From NCBI RefSeq assembly GCF_000003855.2, contig NW_003101667.1:469012-533011 (forward strand): a DNA stretch of 64,000 nt, in the 5' to 3' direction. The notes beneath the pieces are model-generated. The model made no database searches, was not told the origin of the DNA, and saw nothing but the letters and a program-made list of their open reading frames with translations. This stretch comes from Blastomyces gilchristii SLH14081 (taxonomy: Eukaryota; Ascomycota; Eurotiomycetes; Onygenales; Ajellomycetaceae). Each line of letters opens with the position of its first letter. The stretch's first letter is position 1. The translations under genes were made by a program, and so were the position numbers. This document shows, piece after piece, positions 34,725-46,979 of this stretch.

Positions 34725-36950
34725 CTATTGCTGCTGCTGTTGTTGTGTAGTGGTATTTGAAATATTCTCTCCATTACCAACTCTAGTTTTTTTCGTGGGG
34801 TCATTAGTGGAATCTTCGCTGCCTTGACCGTTCGTTACATCCGCAAGAGGTGGTCTCTTCCCGTTTGCGTTTTGAGCTTGAGCAGGGGCTATGATGGTAT
34901 TCGACGAAGCAGAAACATTGGCGGCATTGCTTCTTGTCATTCGTGTAGGTGGCCTGTATGAACTAGTCGTCATAGGACTCCTAGCTGCAGGTGGTACTAA
35001 GCCGATACCACTACCACTCACAGGGCGGGGAACTGGTCCTCTTTTTGTCGAATCAGGGATATTGGTTTTGGTTAGATTAGTGTACTGAACCTGGCTAGCC
35101 GAAGGGATGGAGCCGGCAGTGTTATCTGTGAACCGCGGAGGGTTAATGCTAATTACGGTGCGAACAACTGGGGCCGACGCATTGTGATTAATGCCCGCTG
35201 TCTTCCGGATGGAAGGACTGTCGAAACGTGGGTCAAAAGCAGGTGCCGATTTAGGTGCCTCATAAGGGTTGGTCCTTAGAGCATCGGCTGCCCGAGCAGA
35301 GTAAAACCCGCCGGCAGGATCCTGTGGGCGTTTGTCCTCAGGAATCTGAGGGTTGAATGGCGACGGAGCCCTGGATGGAGAACCTTTTGGGCTATCCTTC
35401 GAGGTTAATTCGGATTTCGTCTTTACTTGATCACTCGGGAGTGGTGGGGGTAGATTTTGGGTGTGCTTGGGCGGTTGAGGAGGGATAGGTTTTGAGGTGT
35501 TCTGTGGCAATGGCTGGGGTCGTGGGGCTGTGGGGGTTTTGAGATTTGCGGCAAGGGGATGGTTTGAAGAAAGTTGAGGGGGAACGGGTCTATTTAATCT
35601 TTCACCGGAAATAGGTGGAAGGTCAGGTTGCGCCCTGGAAGGGGGGTCTGTAGCCCATGAACTTCCGGGCTTCGATGGGGTGACATTATGATTCATATGC
35701 TTTTTAGGGGCTCCTGGATGGTTCTTCTGAAGTTCGTGAGAGGTAGAATGGGCTTGTCGGGGATTCTGTTGGGGTGGTTCAGGCTGTTGCTGATCCACAA
35801 CCACTTCATCGGGGCGCTCGGTGTGAGATTCCGCGAAATCCGCCTCATCAAATAAATCACCTACGAAAGGTTAGGATCTATATTCAGCGAGAAGCCAAGA
35901 CAAAACTTACTTCCGAATTCGCCTTCTAGATCCAATGCGAGACTTTCATCTGCTTTGGCTGTCGGCGCATTATGCGACCGAGGCGGAAGTCCAGTGCTAG
36001 CTGGGTTCGGTGGGTTGGAAACCTCATTGTGGGTAGGATTAGTTTCCTTCTTCACGACAGTGTGGGAAGCGTCGCGATGTAGATCCCCTACATCCCATTT
36101 TGTCTAGAGATCAATCAACTTTTGGTCAGACAGCTTTGGTAAGCGTTGTAACTGACCGGCGCAGCCTTGACCTTCGTCACCCTACTTAAGTATTCCTTGT
36201 CATAGACACAATTCCCAAGAACATTACCGAAAGTCCTTAGAGCCCGTTTCAAAGCATCTGTCGTGCCTTCTTTCTTTGCTTTCTCAAAGGCTAGTGCCTT
36301 CGATTTCGAGTTTTCGCTATGCCCGTATCCAAGGTCCTGTTATCTATGTCAGCGTATTCTCGGTGTCACTACTATAAGGAGCGGACCAACCTCATGAAAC
36401 GCCCCATCCTTCAACGTCACCCTCACAATAACAGCCACTCCCACGCTAATTTTCCCCGTATTTGGATTTTCGTCAACCTGTGAAAGTGGACGATGAATCA
36501 GAAACTAGCCTCTGCTGGCGTCGTTGTTGTATGCTCGTCAAACGTGACCCATCGCAATGCCGAACCAACTCACATAATCAACCTGGATATTTTGAATAGA
36601 ACTCGACCACCCGTTAAATCCAAAAACTTCATTCGCGAGATTGATGCATTTCTCTGCAGCTAAATAGTGCACCCTGAGCCCTCCAGGCCCTTGTCTGGAG
36701 GAAATATATTCCGGACCTAATCTTTTTTCAAGGCGACTCTGTAGAGTAGCAATTTCCTGAGCAGTATATTGGTTCAAGCGATGTTCAGAAACCTCAAAAG
36801 GATTATTGGTTGTGGCGTTGCCAAAATTCGTTGGAGTCATTCCCGCTGGCCGTGGCCGGTGCTGGTCACCTACCCTTTCAGGCCCGGGAGTATTAGGACG
36901 ATCAAAGCCAATGTAAACGAAGGTGCATATGATGTAACTTACGCTGGCAT
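34725..36950 (-). CDS. rad52: DNA repair and recombination protein Rad52
   Basis: Six exons on the minus strand (36950-36943, 36874-36574, 36477-36391, 36336-36157, 36103-35911, 35860-34725) give 634 residues. The first exon is only ATGCCAGC; joined to exon 2 it starts MPAVGDQHRP. The conserved N-terminal DNA-binding and annealing domain spans about residues 35-195: [92 protein letters not shown]. The rest is Pro/Gln/Ser-rich and disordered, ending in a CAG/CAA-coded Gln run. Rad52 loads Rad51 on RPA-coated single strands and anneals strands in the nucleus. It is slightly longer than the usual fungal protein through its tail. Two MluI boxes lie upstream. It is in the same orientation as the UBX gene on its right. 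Confidence 0.95.
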
Positions 36951-37723
36951 AGTCGCGAATTGACTTTAAACACATGAAACCCCAGCAAGCACCTACGCAG
37001 TCCAAAATTGTGAGAGCCTGTTGATTGTGAAGTTCAGCGAGACGGGCGTGAGGTTGATGGTTGATGGTTGACAGTTCCGTCGAGGGAACGCGTGCGTCTA
37101 AACGCGTATGGGGCGCTACACCGATGGCTGTTCACGTGATATCAATACGATGGTCTCCTACATACTCTCATCCTCATACGACAGACAATATTGTCTCGCT
37201 GTAATTGTGCATGGACTTCGAGTGATGATATTTTGAACGTAACTGGATATCCTAGGCGATCTGACGCCGTCAAACCTATGATCCGGCAAACCATTTTCCT
37301 ACCCAAACGGGTAATCTCGGGCTTCTACATTTCTAAAGATGAATGCTGTCACAGGTCATATCGAAGGGGAAATTTATCATGTACGCGACATGTCTTCATG
37401 TTATATGAGCAGATCGGGAATGTAGCTATGACGTAATGGAATTTTTAGGCAAGCACTCCTTACCCGTAAATGCGTGCGTAAGTTCTTAGATTGGAGATAA
37501 GGACTCGGGCGAAACGGAGCGACTTCATACAATTTATTTTTATCAATGCCATAGGTATTCGCTATAAACAATGCCAAATGAACCATTGTGTGCTCTTTTA
37601 ATTCTATGCAATAGTTGGGGGATGCTATAGCAACCACACAATAAAAAAGCACAGAGGATCATGATATGAAGGTAAATTAAAAAATAGAATAAAACAGAAG
37701 AAGCAGAAGTAGAATAACAAAAA
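36951..37723. other. rad52 promoter and UBX-gene 3' region
   Basis: About 770 bp between the UBX stop codon and the rad52 start. The part next to rad52 holds two MCB elements; the part next to the UBX gene is T-rich on the minus strand. No gene is supported. Confidence 0.6.
37088..37107. promoter_or_regulatory. Two MluI cell-cycle boxes (MCB) upstream of rad52
   Basis: ACGCGT occurs at 37088-37093 and again at 37102-37107, 14 bp apart and about 140-155 bp before the rad52 ATG. ACGCGT is the binding site of MBF (Mbp1/Swi6 type), which drives G1/S expression of replication and repair genes in yeasts. The sites are palindromic; regulation here is inferred. Confidence 0.6.
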
Positions 37724-38875
37724 CTACTTCACAATCAAGCTTGCACTGGGAATTAACCCAAGCTGCTTAAGTGTCTCTCCGAATGACTCTGCATCGAACA
37801 CTTTCCGAGGGAAATTCTGCGTAAAGCTCTCAACCTCCATCCCAATTTCCTGAGTCACTGCCGCGGCCACCTCGAACAGGGTCGTATCGACGGGAAAAGT
37901 TTTCATAACATTGCCAGTTGGTGTTTGCAAACGTAATCGAGATTCTGTATAGGCCGAAGCCGGTTTCGACGTAGCGGGTGTGGTTGGAGCAAGGCTTGTT
38001 GCGGGCACGGCGGCAGGGGGCGGGGCACGACCTTGCCGCTCAGCTTTTTCCCTCTCAGCGCGCACCCGCCTCTCTTCCTTATCAGCTTCGATCCTGGCTC
38101 TTATACGTGCCCTGGCTTCTACTTCCTCTTGCTTTTCCCGTCGTTTCTTCGCAACTTCTTTCAGCTGTTCTTTTTTTTGGAGCTCTTCCTTGAGATCTTG
38201 TGTCTCCTTTGTGGACTTTTTTCGTATTTCCTAAAATTTATTTTGCGTCAATTCAACCTTTAAAGAAAAACAGAGGGAAAAACGCAAGTTGTCACAGGAG
38301 AGAGGCCAATCTATATATACCCAAATCTCATCCAGTGGGTTTCACTAACCTCGTTCCTCTTCTGGTCACTTTTATCCTGCTCCAACATCTGCGCCTTCTT
38401 TGCAGCTAGCTTCTGCCGCAACTCCTCCAGTCTAGCCTTTTTCTCCTCCTCGGTCAGCGGGGCAATTTCCTCCGTCGATTCCGAAAAGTCAACATGCTCC
38501 GTCTTCGATGCGTGGAATTCAGCTTGGGCCTGGCTGCGGAACCGCTTCCCGCACTGGTTGCAGACAAGACTTCTCGCTTCTTCGCCCGGTTTCAACACTG
38601 GTGGCTCATCTGGGTCGATGCCCAGCTGGGTAGTGGCGGAGGTGGAAGCTTTGATTTCGTCGAGGGATTTCTCTTGGTTGGCTTCGAGCCATTCGAGGGC
38701 TCCTTGTACTACAGCAGAACCATATGCTTAGACTTGATAGTGGAGGTACGGATGGTCAGAGAAAGTGTACATATAACAACGGAGAGCACTTACATCCTCC
38801 TGTTTTGGATACAGCTAACTGAGCCCTCTCTGCATCAAATCCCATGTCGATGAGTTGTGCTAGATCTGAGGGCAT
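37724..38875 (-). CDS. UBA / C2H2 finger / UBX-domain protein (UBXN1-SAKS1 type)
   Basis: Three exons (38875-38794, 38708-38350, 38230-37724) give 315 residues; introns are 85 and 119 bp. Residues 1-40 form a UBA domain (LAQLIDMGFDAERAQLAVSKTGG, then GALEWLEAN), which binds ubiquitin. Residues 77-99 form a C2H2 finger (C-x2-C-x12-H-x5-H, starting CNQCGKRF). A long charged helix follows (about 115-215, Lys/Glu/Arg-rich). The C-terminal 75 residues are a UBX domain (SRLRLQTPTG, FPVDTTLFEVAA, the NFPRK loop that contacts p97/Cdc48, and the end LKQLGLIPSASLIVK). Proteins with this layout link ubiquitinated substrates to Cdc48. The long helix would separate the two binding ends. It is the last gene of the island. 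Confidence 0.92.
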
Positions 38876-39300
38876 GGTTGCGGAAGGTTCTTGGTAGGTG
38901 TGACGTGGGTGGATTGTACAGAGCTAGAGGGAGAAGAGAAGATCTAATAGGAGAGAATGCAGAGTGAATTATATGATAGATAGAGGGAGAATCCAGGCGA
39001 CTCAGTTCGCGTTGACATGCACCTTTCGTTCTGGATTGCCTCTCGCCCGCTGCTAGTCAGTTATTAGTGCGGCAGATCCAGCAGAAGGAGAATGAAGTCA
39101 TAGCTTAATGTTTATTTTTACACGTGCCTTCGCTTACTGTTAGAGGATAACGTTGTCATCTATAATCTATCTAGGGTGAAACTATACCATATGGGAAGAA
39201 CGTAGGGTTAATTTATGGTGATTACACCGTGGATCCACCATTCCACCCGTGTCACGTGTCGCTGATTGTAACACATGTTCCACCATTATATTCAGCAACA
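38876..39300 (-). promoter_or_regulatory. UBX-gene upstream region with LTR-like words
   Basis: It contains GGAAGAACGTAGGGTTA at 39194-39210 (the reverse complement of the word before the transporter gene) and a CACGTG E-box at 39253-39258. TGGTGATTACACC at 39216-39228 resembles the start of the copia E LTR (TGTTGGTGATTACTACACC). It is probably partly derived from a decayed LTR. Heavily AT-biased DNA begins at about 39300. Confidence 0.45.
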
Positions 39301-39894
39301 CATCACTGAATATTAAATGTCAAGATGGTGTTGAGACAGTGCAGAACTTCTTAACATTATCATAACACTACTCAGTAACTGTGTAATTAGCAGATGTCAT
39401 CATCAGAATACTACTAAGATACTACAAGACACTGTATACTGTTCTGTCAGTGAAATCAATACTATTAAGCTAGTTATCTATTACTCAGTATAATTACTGC
39501 TATTCATCAACTATCTATTCTATTTAAAGAAATGAGATATCTTAATTACAATGCAAATATCTTATTATCTGAGACTTATATATTAAATAATCATTATTTT
39601 CATTACTATTCTGTATCAGAATATTATATAATACTATCTTTCAAATTATCAGCAGTCTGATAATAGTGTAATTATCAGAATTCTCTTGTAAAATCAGCAG
39701 ATTCAGTAGATAATCATATATAATATAATATAGAGAAATAAGTGTAAAGAAAATTCACTTAACTTCTTTTATTTTATAAATCAATATAATTATAATCTGA
39801 TCAAGCTCTGCTTTTTAATATTAAATAATATTTTCTTTTATAAGAGAGATTCAGTGAATGTGATCTCTGATTTATATATTAGTAAGTTAATAAC

Positions 39895-39923
39895 TGATTA
39901 ATTAATTAATTAATTAATTGATT
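39895..39923. repeat. (ATTA)n microsatellite
   Basis: A simple run of TTAA/ATTA units (TAATTAATTAATTAATTAAT) in the AT-rich flank. Confidence 0.8.
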
Positions 39924-40405
39924 GAATAGATATATCAAACTGAGAATATTAACTTATTATAGAAAAGTATTAAACAGTGATCTGATTTCAAAACTAAGAG
40001 CTTATTTCAATCAGTATCATAGAATTCTTATAGCTTATTAAGAAATAAATGAAGTAATTCAAGCTTGAAGAGATTTATAAATTATATACTAACTTTCTCT
40101 GATATTTTATTTAATAATAGATAATTAAAAATCTTCAAAGTAATATAATCTTTTATTAACTTTAACTTAATAAAGTAGTTCAGTGAATTATCATTCTTAT
40201 CTTCAGCTTCTTTATTCATTCTCAACAGATTATTAAATAGTGCTGAATAAACTATATATAAATCTTAAATCTTCTGTGTCAGATGTATATTAAAGCTGTT
40301 AAAGAAATCTCTTAATATTAGTTATAAAGTTCAGTGAAAGCTCTTCTGTAAAAGCAGTGTCTTTTTTATATTTTAATAATTTATTCACTGTACTAGATTC
40401 TTATA

Positions 40406-40778
40406 TTATTATTATTATTATTATTCTTTCATTATACTTATATGCAAGCAGAGCTTATAATGAGTCCTTGCATGATGTTAAATACAGGCCAAGTGTTGAT
40501 TATACAGGAGGAAATACAGGTGTTAAGACCATGTCAAGATAACAAGAACATAGAAAAATACAAAGAAGTGACAATTAGATACATGTGATAATAACTTCTC
40601 AGCTCAGAAACATAGAGTGATTCATTGAAGTGATTTGTACACCTCTGTATTTATTAGGAATCTGAGGTGCTTGAGTTCTGGATTTAATGTATCCCCTGCA
40701 GGTTTTGAACCCACGTGCCTTGGTTTCCCACGCCAAGGCACTACTGAGTGGCCGCATTAATCATTCAGCCACCAGAGC
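40406..40778 (-). mobile_element. tRNA-derived SINE, copy 2
   Basis: On the minus strand the head (40778 downwards) has an A box TGGCTGAATGATTAATGC (40771-40754) and a perfect B box GGTTCAAAACC (40711-40701). A long complementary variable arm (CCTTGG ... CCAAGG) lies between them, as in Leu/Ser-class tRNAs. An (AAT)n tail lies at 40406-40430. The flanking 14-bp duplication ACTAGATTCTTATA is perfect (40392-40405 and 40779-40792). It is less mutated than copy 1, so its RNA polymerase III promoter may still be readable. Confidence 0.9.
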
Positions 40779-43700
40779 ACTAGATTCTTATAGTTCTAAT
40801 ACTTATTCTCTTCTATCAGAATATTATAGTTATTAAATACTATATATTCTCTAATCTGCTCAATATAGTATAAATTAATATATATATTCAGTTATTTCTT
40901 TATATACTATATAAGCTTTGCTTTTTTTATATAATTACTGATATATATGATGATAGTACTTATAGTTAAAGCAGAGAATGACTGATAACTAATAACTGAA
41001 TCAGTTTAAAATAGCTTAAATATTACTACTACTCTGACTGCTACTTTAATAAGAAATTATAGTTATCAGCAGACTCTTAGTATGATTTAATAAGTTACTT
41101 CAGAATCATTTTCTCTCAGTAATTGAAATACTAATAGATTATTATTTCTTATAATAGCTGCATATATCTGAATAATAAGATCAATAAGTGATTGATTTAC
41201 TGCTAAAAATATTATAGAAATGATCTACTTAATTACTGAACTGAGTCATTTCTCTCTAAGCTTACACTGTAAGATAAGAGATATAATAATTAAGACTCAG
41301 ATATGCTTCTGAAGTTGATACTTCTTAAGATAAATAATCAGTAACTGTAAATAATTTTAATTATAAGAAAAAGAAAATATCTGTAATATTCAGAAGTATT
41401 CTAGCTAATTATATAATAATAAGACAGAGCAGATCAGTAATAAGTATGAAATTTCTGATATTTCAGTGAACTCACTATAATATGAATCAGAAGAAAAAAA
41501 GAAGATTAAATTCAAACTTAAGTATATTTAAAAAAGAGATATTATCTGTACTGTTATACTCTGCTCTTGATATATTTACTCTCTATATGTGAGATTCAGC
41601 AGGTCATTCAGTTTAGACTGAAGATGTTATATATAATGATAAAATCAGTCATTATTATATAGATTATAGTTCAGATTCAGCTGATTTTTATCATTAATAA
41701 AGCAGCTTCAGTATAATCTTCTTGCAGTTGATTCTTTAATTTCTGTATTACTATTTTACTGCAGTATATCTTTAAGAAATGCAATATAAAATATAATAAC
41801 TCTTATCTTTTCTTCACTGATATTCATTATAACTCTCTTATAATTCAATGTAGATAAGTTATATAACAATGCAGTGATAATGTTAAGAAAATTAATACTA
41901 TAAGAATTAAAGATTAGAGTAAAAATATTATTTCACTTTAAATACTTAACAGCACTCAGTGCAGAAATTATATAAAAATTCATCAAGCTTTAGTACATGT
42001 TTCAATATAAATTAAATTCATCAATAAATAATTGATATAACAGAGAAATAACTTATATATCAGAGTAAAATATACTTTTCAAAAGATCTCAATTATATAC
42101 TGTAATTTTCAACTCAGTCTGAATCAGTGAAGATTTATAATATAATCATATCTTAATAACTTCAGTTTTAATTCTCATGATCTGATGAAGAAAATACTGA
42201 TCTGAACTTTTATATACTGACAGATCAGAACTCAATTCAAATACTGTATTTATATAAATATTAAGTTGATTGAGAACTTGAGTAATTAAGATATATTTCA
42301 TCTCATTCTTCATTACAATTATTTTAAAGAGACTAAATAATGAATTCAAGAACAGTAATCTTTGTACAGTCTGCAGAGTATAGTAAACAGCTTCTTAAAC
42401 TTTTAGAACTATTATATAAGATCTCATGTCTGAATATCAGTAATCATATTCAATAAAATGCACTCTCTCAATGTAAGATATATTATTCAATTCTGATTTA
42501 TAAAAGTATTTGAGATTTCCACACTGATACTGAATAAAATTGAAAGAAAAAATAGGTTTATTTGATAAATATTGTATAAAGTCATTAGAATAATATTTAA
42601 CTGAGCTCTCTTAACTATGAGATTGTCATAACTCTGTGAAATTGTTGACAATTTCTATCATTTCTATATACATTTGTCACTGAAAAGTTGGGAATTTGAG
42701 AAGAGCAGATATCAAGAGAATCAGATTCTAAAAGTAGAGTAATCTTATGAAGAATTCAGTGAGATTTTTCTGAGCAGAACTCAGAGTTAACATTTGTATT
42801 GATAATACTATTGAAATTGAGGTTTTCTTGACTGATAAAATTAGAAATTATGCTCTGCATTACTTTTTCAGAGTTGATAGATCTTCAGAGAGCAGACTTA
42901 TCAGTGATATATTCTTCAATAAATGCAGAATTTGCAGTAGTGATTTATAGTTTTTTCAGAAAATATCTGACTCTTCAGCTCAGAGTCTCATTGTCAGAAT
43001 AAATGAATTCATTTCAAAGTTACTGTATTTATGAGATATATCAATTACTGAATCAGAATCAATAAATTGATTAGTAATAGTAACAGCAATTGTATCAGTA
43101 GCTGATATTTCAATATTATCAGTAACTGACTTATCAGAATTCTCTTAATTATCATTTTCAGAAATATTCTTCTCAGCAGCTGCTTTTAAAAGTCACTTAA
43201 TATGCTTAATATTATCAGCAGCATTCTCATTATATGACTCTGTCTTTAGAGAATATTAGTTTTTATAATAATAGAGATATTAAAAGTGATAAACTTACTG
43301 AGAATAGTAATACTTCTTCACTAGAAGCATCATTGTCTGAATCACTGTCAGTGAAATATTCATTTACAGTTTCTGAGAAAGAAAGACATTGATCATTCTC
43401 AGATTCTTGTCTAGAGACAGATAGCAGATAGTGTTTCAGATTTTAATTAAACAGATACAACATTTTACTTTCTGATATGATTTATAGAAAAAAGATGTGT
43501 AGTTGAAAAGATATGAATGAAGTGAATGAGCAGTCTTGATAAAGAGATGAGATTGAATTACTGAAAAGAGATATATTAATAAGAGCTGTAATCAGTAACA
43601 ATCTACATCAATTTAATATTAAGAATCAAACTACTATATTTCTATTCATATCATAAATTTACCAGAGTTCTATCAAGATTCTGAAAATGAATATTGTCAT

Positions 43701-45559
43701 GAATTCTGCTCTACTAGATCTCTCTGAACTCTCTCATCTGATAGGTTTAATGAGACAAATCACTGATTTCAAAAGAAATTCAATATTGATATATCTGAAT
43801 ATAGAATGAACATAATGGCAGTAATAATGAATATCAGTCAGATGAGAAGAAGTCAAACTTATCACTGACATCAAGCAGTTCATCAAAAAGGCATCACTGA
43901 ACCCGGCATTCAGATGCAGAAATGTATAAGAAGAAAATTCAGCTGATAGAGCAGTGTCTGTGTCTGAAGATAAAATGAATGTATTTTCTTTCTTTCAACA
44001 AAGATAATTTGAATTGAATGATTACAAGTGTGATAAAAACAAAGAATAAAATATTATACATCTTTTCATTCAGCAGAACAATGATGCTGAATACAATTAA
44101 AACATGAAAGTTTCAAACTCTTAAAGAAATGAAGACAAGTAGTATTAGATTTTAGCAAATATATCAACTTTTCAACAGAATATTAAAATTTTTTTGATTA
44201 ACTTAGCTAATCATTTATTAATATAGAATCATGTTCAACAGAAGAAGACAAAGAGCAGAGAAAGTTCAGTGATAATCAGATTGTATAACTACTATAAAGA
44301 ATCAATCATCTTTGAATACTTCTGTGATTCATTTACTGCTGAAAAGTTCTTTCTGGTTTTTTACTGAGCACAGAGAATCATTGACTTTGACTGATTCTCT
44401 GAGTGAGAATAATGATATATGAAATGTAAGTTGAATATTCATTAGTTAAAGATATTGAATTGAAAACTTCAGATTGAAAAACTAGAAACTGATTCTGAAA
44501 AATAGAGATATATACAAATCTTGCAATTCAGGTCAAAATATTTGATGATGCTGATACAAATGAAAATTTCATCACAGCTATGCTGCAATGATAAAATATT
44601 CTGACATTCTGAGATCTGATGAGTGATATTTCTGAATATCAGTAAATTATCAGAGATGACTTTGCTGAGATGATTCAGAATACTCTGACAGTAAAAAAGA
44701 GACATCTGATGAAAGATGCATGAAAGAAGGTGTGAAAAAAGATTAAATTTTCAGAGACACTTTCAGTGAAAGGCAGATCAGTGATGTAGAGATTTTCAAC
44801 ACAATCTATTTATATTTCAATATATTTAGTTTTCTATGAGTATTATATATAAATTAGTTAATATATACTTTAATATACATAATTAGAATATACCTGTCTT
44901 GATATTCACTGAAGAAAGTTGTTATATTCTCTATCTTGCAATTTGTATAGTTATGACTGCGGAGAATTCACTGATTTCACTGCATCAGAAAATCATGAAT
45001 TCTGTAGATATATTTCTAACAGTGCATTGAACACTTGTTTCTAGTTAATAGAAATGATTTTATATTCAAAATAGCTGTAATTCATTCAGTGATAGCCTGC
45101 ACAGAAAGTATTCATTCTGAAAAAAAGATATGAATGAAATTCATCAGATGCACTGATTACACTCAGAGATGAAATATGAAAGTATTTGCATTCATTGCAT
45201 GATAACCTGCAAAGATGAATCAACAATATATATAAAGACTCACATTTTTCTTTTCCTTCTTTTCTTCTTTCTTCTTCTTGCAATAATAATACACTGCAAA
45301 GATCATTTTCAGCTGACTCAGCTTATTCTGCTCTTCTTCATTTCTCAGTCCAGTTAGTATTCTGTCAGTTGTAATAGAAAGCTTTTAATCAGAAAAGTTC
45401 TAATCAAGATATCTTGTCTGTGTAGTATATCAAGAATATCAGCAATTCATCATATCAGTATCAATCACAGTAATAACAATAACAGCAGCAGTATCAATTA
45501 TAGCAATAATAATAATAGTAGTAGCATCAATCATAGTAACAATAATAATAGCAGCAGTA

Positions 45560-46790
45560 TTAAAATGATAAGTAATACTCTCAAGTATATCTGTGCAGCC
45601 GCTGTAAAGGTCTAAGAGAAGAAAGCAAGCAGCTGTCTAAATACCTCAATAAAGCAGTCTAGTAAACTGATAATGTGTGAGCACTGTGTTAAGTATATTT
45701 TTTCTCATCATTTGAATACTGCTTATGACAAGATAAAGAGAAGCTCAAAGCCTTGTATAAATTACAATCATGAGAAAAAGAAATATACAATTATCTCTGA
45801 AGAATTAAAAGAATAAGTTAATAGTCTGATCTGAACTCATGAATTTTATCATTCTTCATCAGATCAATTCAAGATAATAATAAAGAAGACTATATTGAAA
45901 TCAGCAAAGAATCTCTTAAAACAAATTAAGAAAGTCAAGACTCAGTGACAGAAAGCAGAAGCTCAATGTATGAAAAGCATTAATATTGCTCTGAAAGCTC
46001 TGAATGTCACAATCAGTGCTGCTAAAAAGATAAAAATTGAGATTGAAAAGACAAAGCTGAATATTGAAAAGACAAAGCTTGAGCTTAAAAAGAAGAAAGT
46101 CACTGTTGAGAAGAAGAAAGTCATCATTGAGAAGATTAAATTGAAAATTGAGAGAAGCAGGCTTACAGTGCAGTATGAGATTTTAATAACAGTAAATCAC
46201 TATATTGAAGCTCAAAAATAAGCAATGATGAATCTCACAAATGTTATAAACAATGTCAATCAGAATGCATTGAATATTGCTATCAAGACATGTGAAATAT
46301 TAAAGCAATTCAAGAGATTCACTGATTCCTGATAGAAGTGCAATGAGAAATCTGATAACAGTGACAATTCTCTTTCTGTCTTCACTGCTGATGCTGATGC
46401 TAATACTGATGCTAATACTGATATCTCTGCTACTGCTGCTGGTCTTTCTCTCTCTCTCTTCTCTGATGTTTCAACTTCAGTTGGTTCTCTGACTATGAGC
46501 AGCCCTGAAACTCTTGACATTCTCAGAGAAAAAGTAAGTTAGAATCAGTGAAATGATTCTCAGATTTATACACAAGTTAATAATAATATAGATGAATAAA
46601 TGCATCACTTCTAATCTTCTTTCTGAAACTCTTTCTCTTAAACAGTGAATAATTATTGATACTGACTCTTCAAAAACTTCAACATTACTTTGCAAGTTTG
46701 CAGAAATGAATAATGCTGATATGAATATGACAGAAAATAATGATAATAAAAGAGAGATGATTCAGAGAATCTGAAAGAAATTAGATAGAG
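45560..46790 (+). pseudogene. Cys-cluster plus coiled-coil accessory gene of a transposon (spliced, decayed)
   Basis: One plus-strand frame runs from about 45560 through 46533 with a few TAA/TGA stops. It encodes a cysteine motif (MCEHCVKYIF ... KPCINY, about 45673-45780). A Lys/Glu heptad coiled coil follows (46010-46180: EIEKTKLNIEKTKLELKKKK...), then an Asp/Ala/Thr/Ser-rich stretch and PETLDILREK. GTAAGT follows at 46534 and a CAG acceptor at 46645, after which the frame continues (IIIDTDSSKTSTLLCKFAEMN). The intron is 112 bp. Cys residues expected to complete the cluster have become Tyr (TGT>TAT). It resembles in layout the accessory gene inside Gypsy A1, but I cannot assign the host element. 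Confidence 0.5.
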
Positions 46791-46979
46791 ATATGACAGA
46801 TTTTCAATAGAGAATGATTTCAGTGAATGAGATGTTTTTTAGAATTAGTAATTATATAGATAGAAATAAGCAATATTATTAATATAATAATAATTTTTTC
46901 CTGTTCATAACTTGTTTATAATGATTTCACAGCTTATTCATCATTATATTAAGATTTACAGTTCAGTGACAGTGTCAGT

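Larger units (their letters stand above)
39301..45560. other. AT-rich degenerate transposon DNA, family unassigned
   Basis: Six kilobases of CG-depleted sequence with short broken frames on both strands, for example minus-strand 42349-42146 and plus-strand 44270-44400 (YNYYKESIIFEYFCDSFTAEKFF). I looked for RT, RNase H, integrase and hAT transposase blocks and found none I would defend. It carries a SINE at 40406-40778. Confidence 0.5.

Noticed and set aside
39301..45560. hAT transposase or Helitron helicase in the unassigned AT-rich block
   Set aside because: Short conserved-looking peptides were seen on both strands, but no catalytic motif of either family could be recognised.
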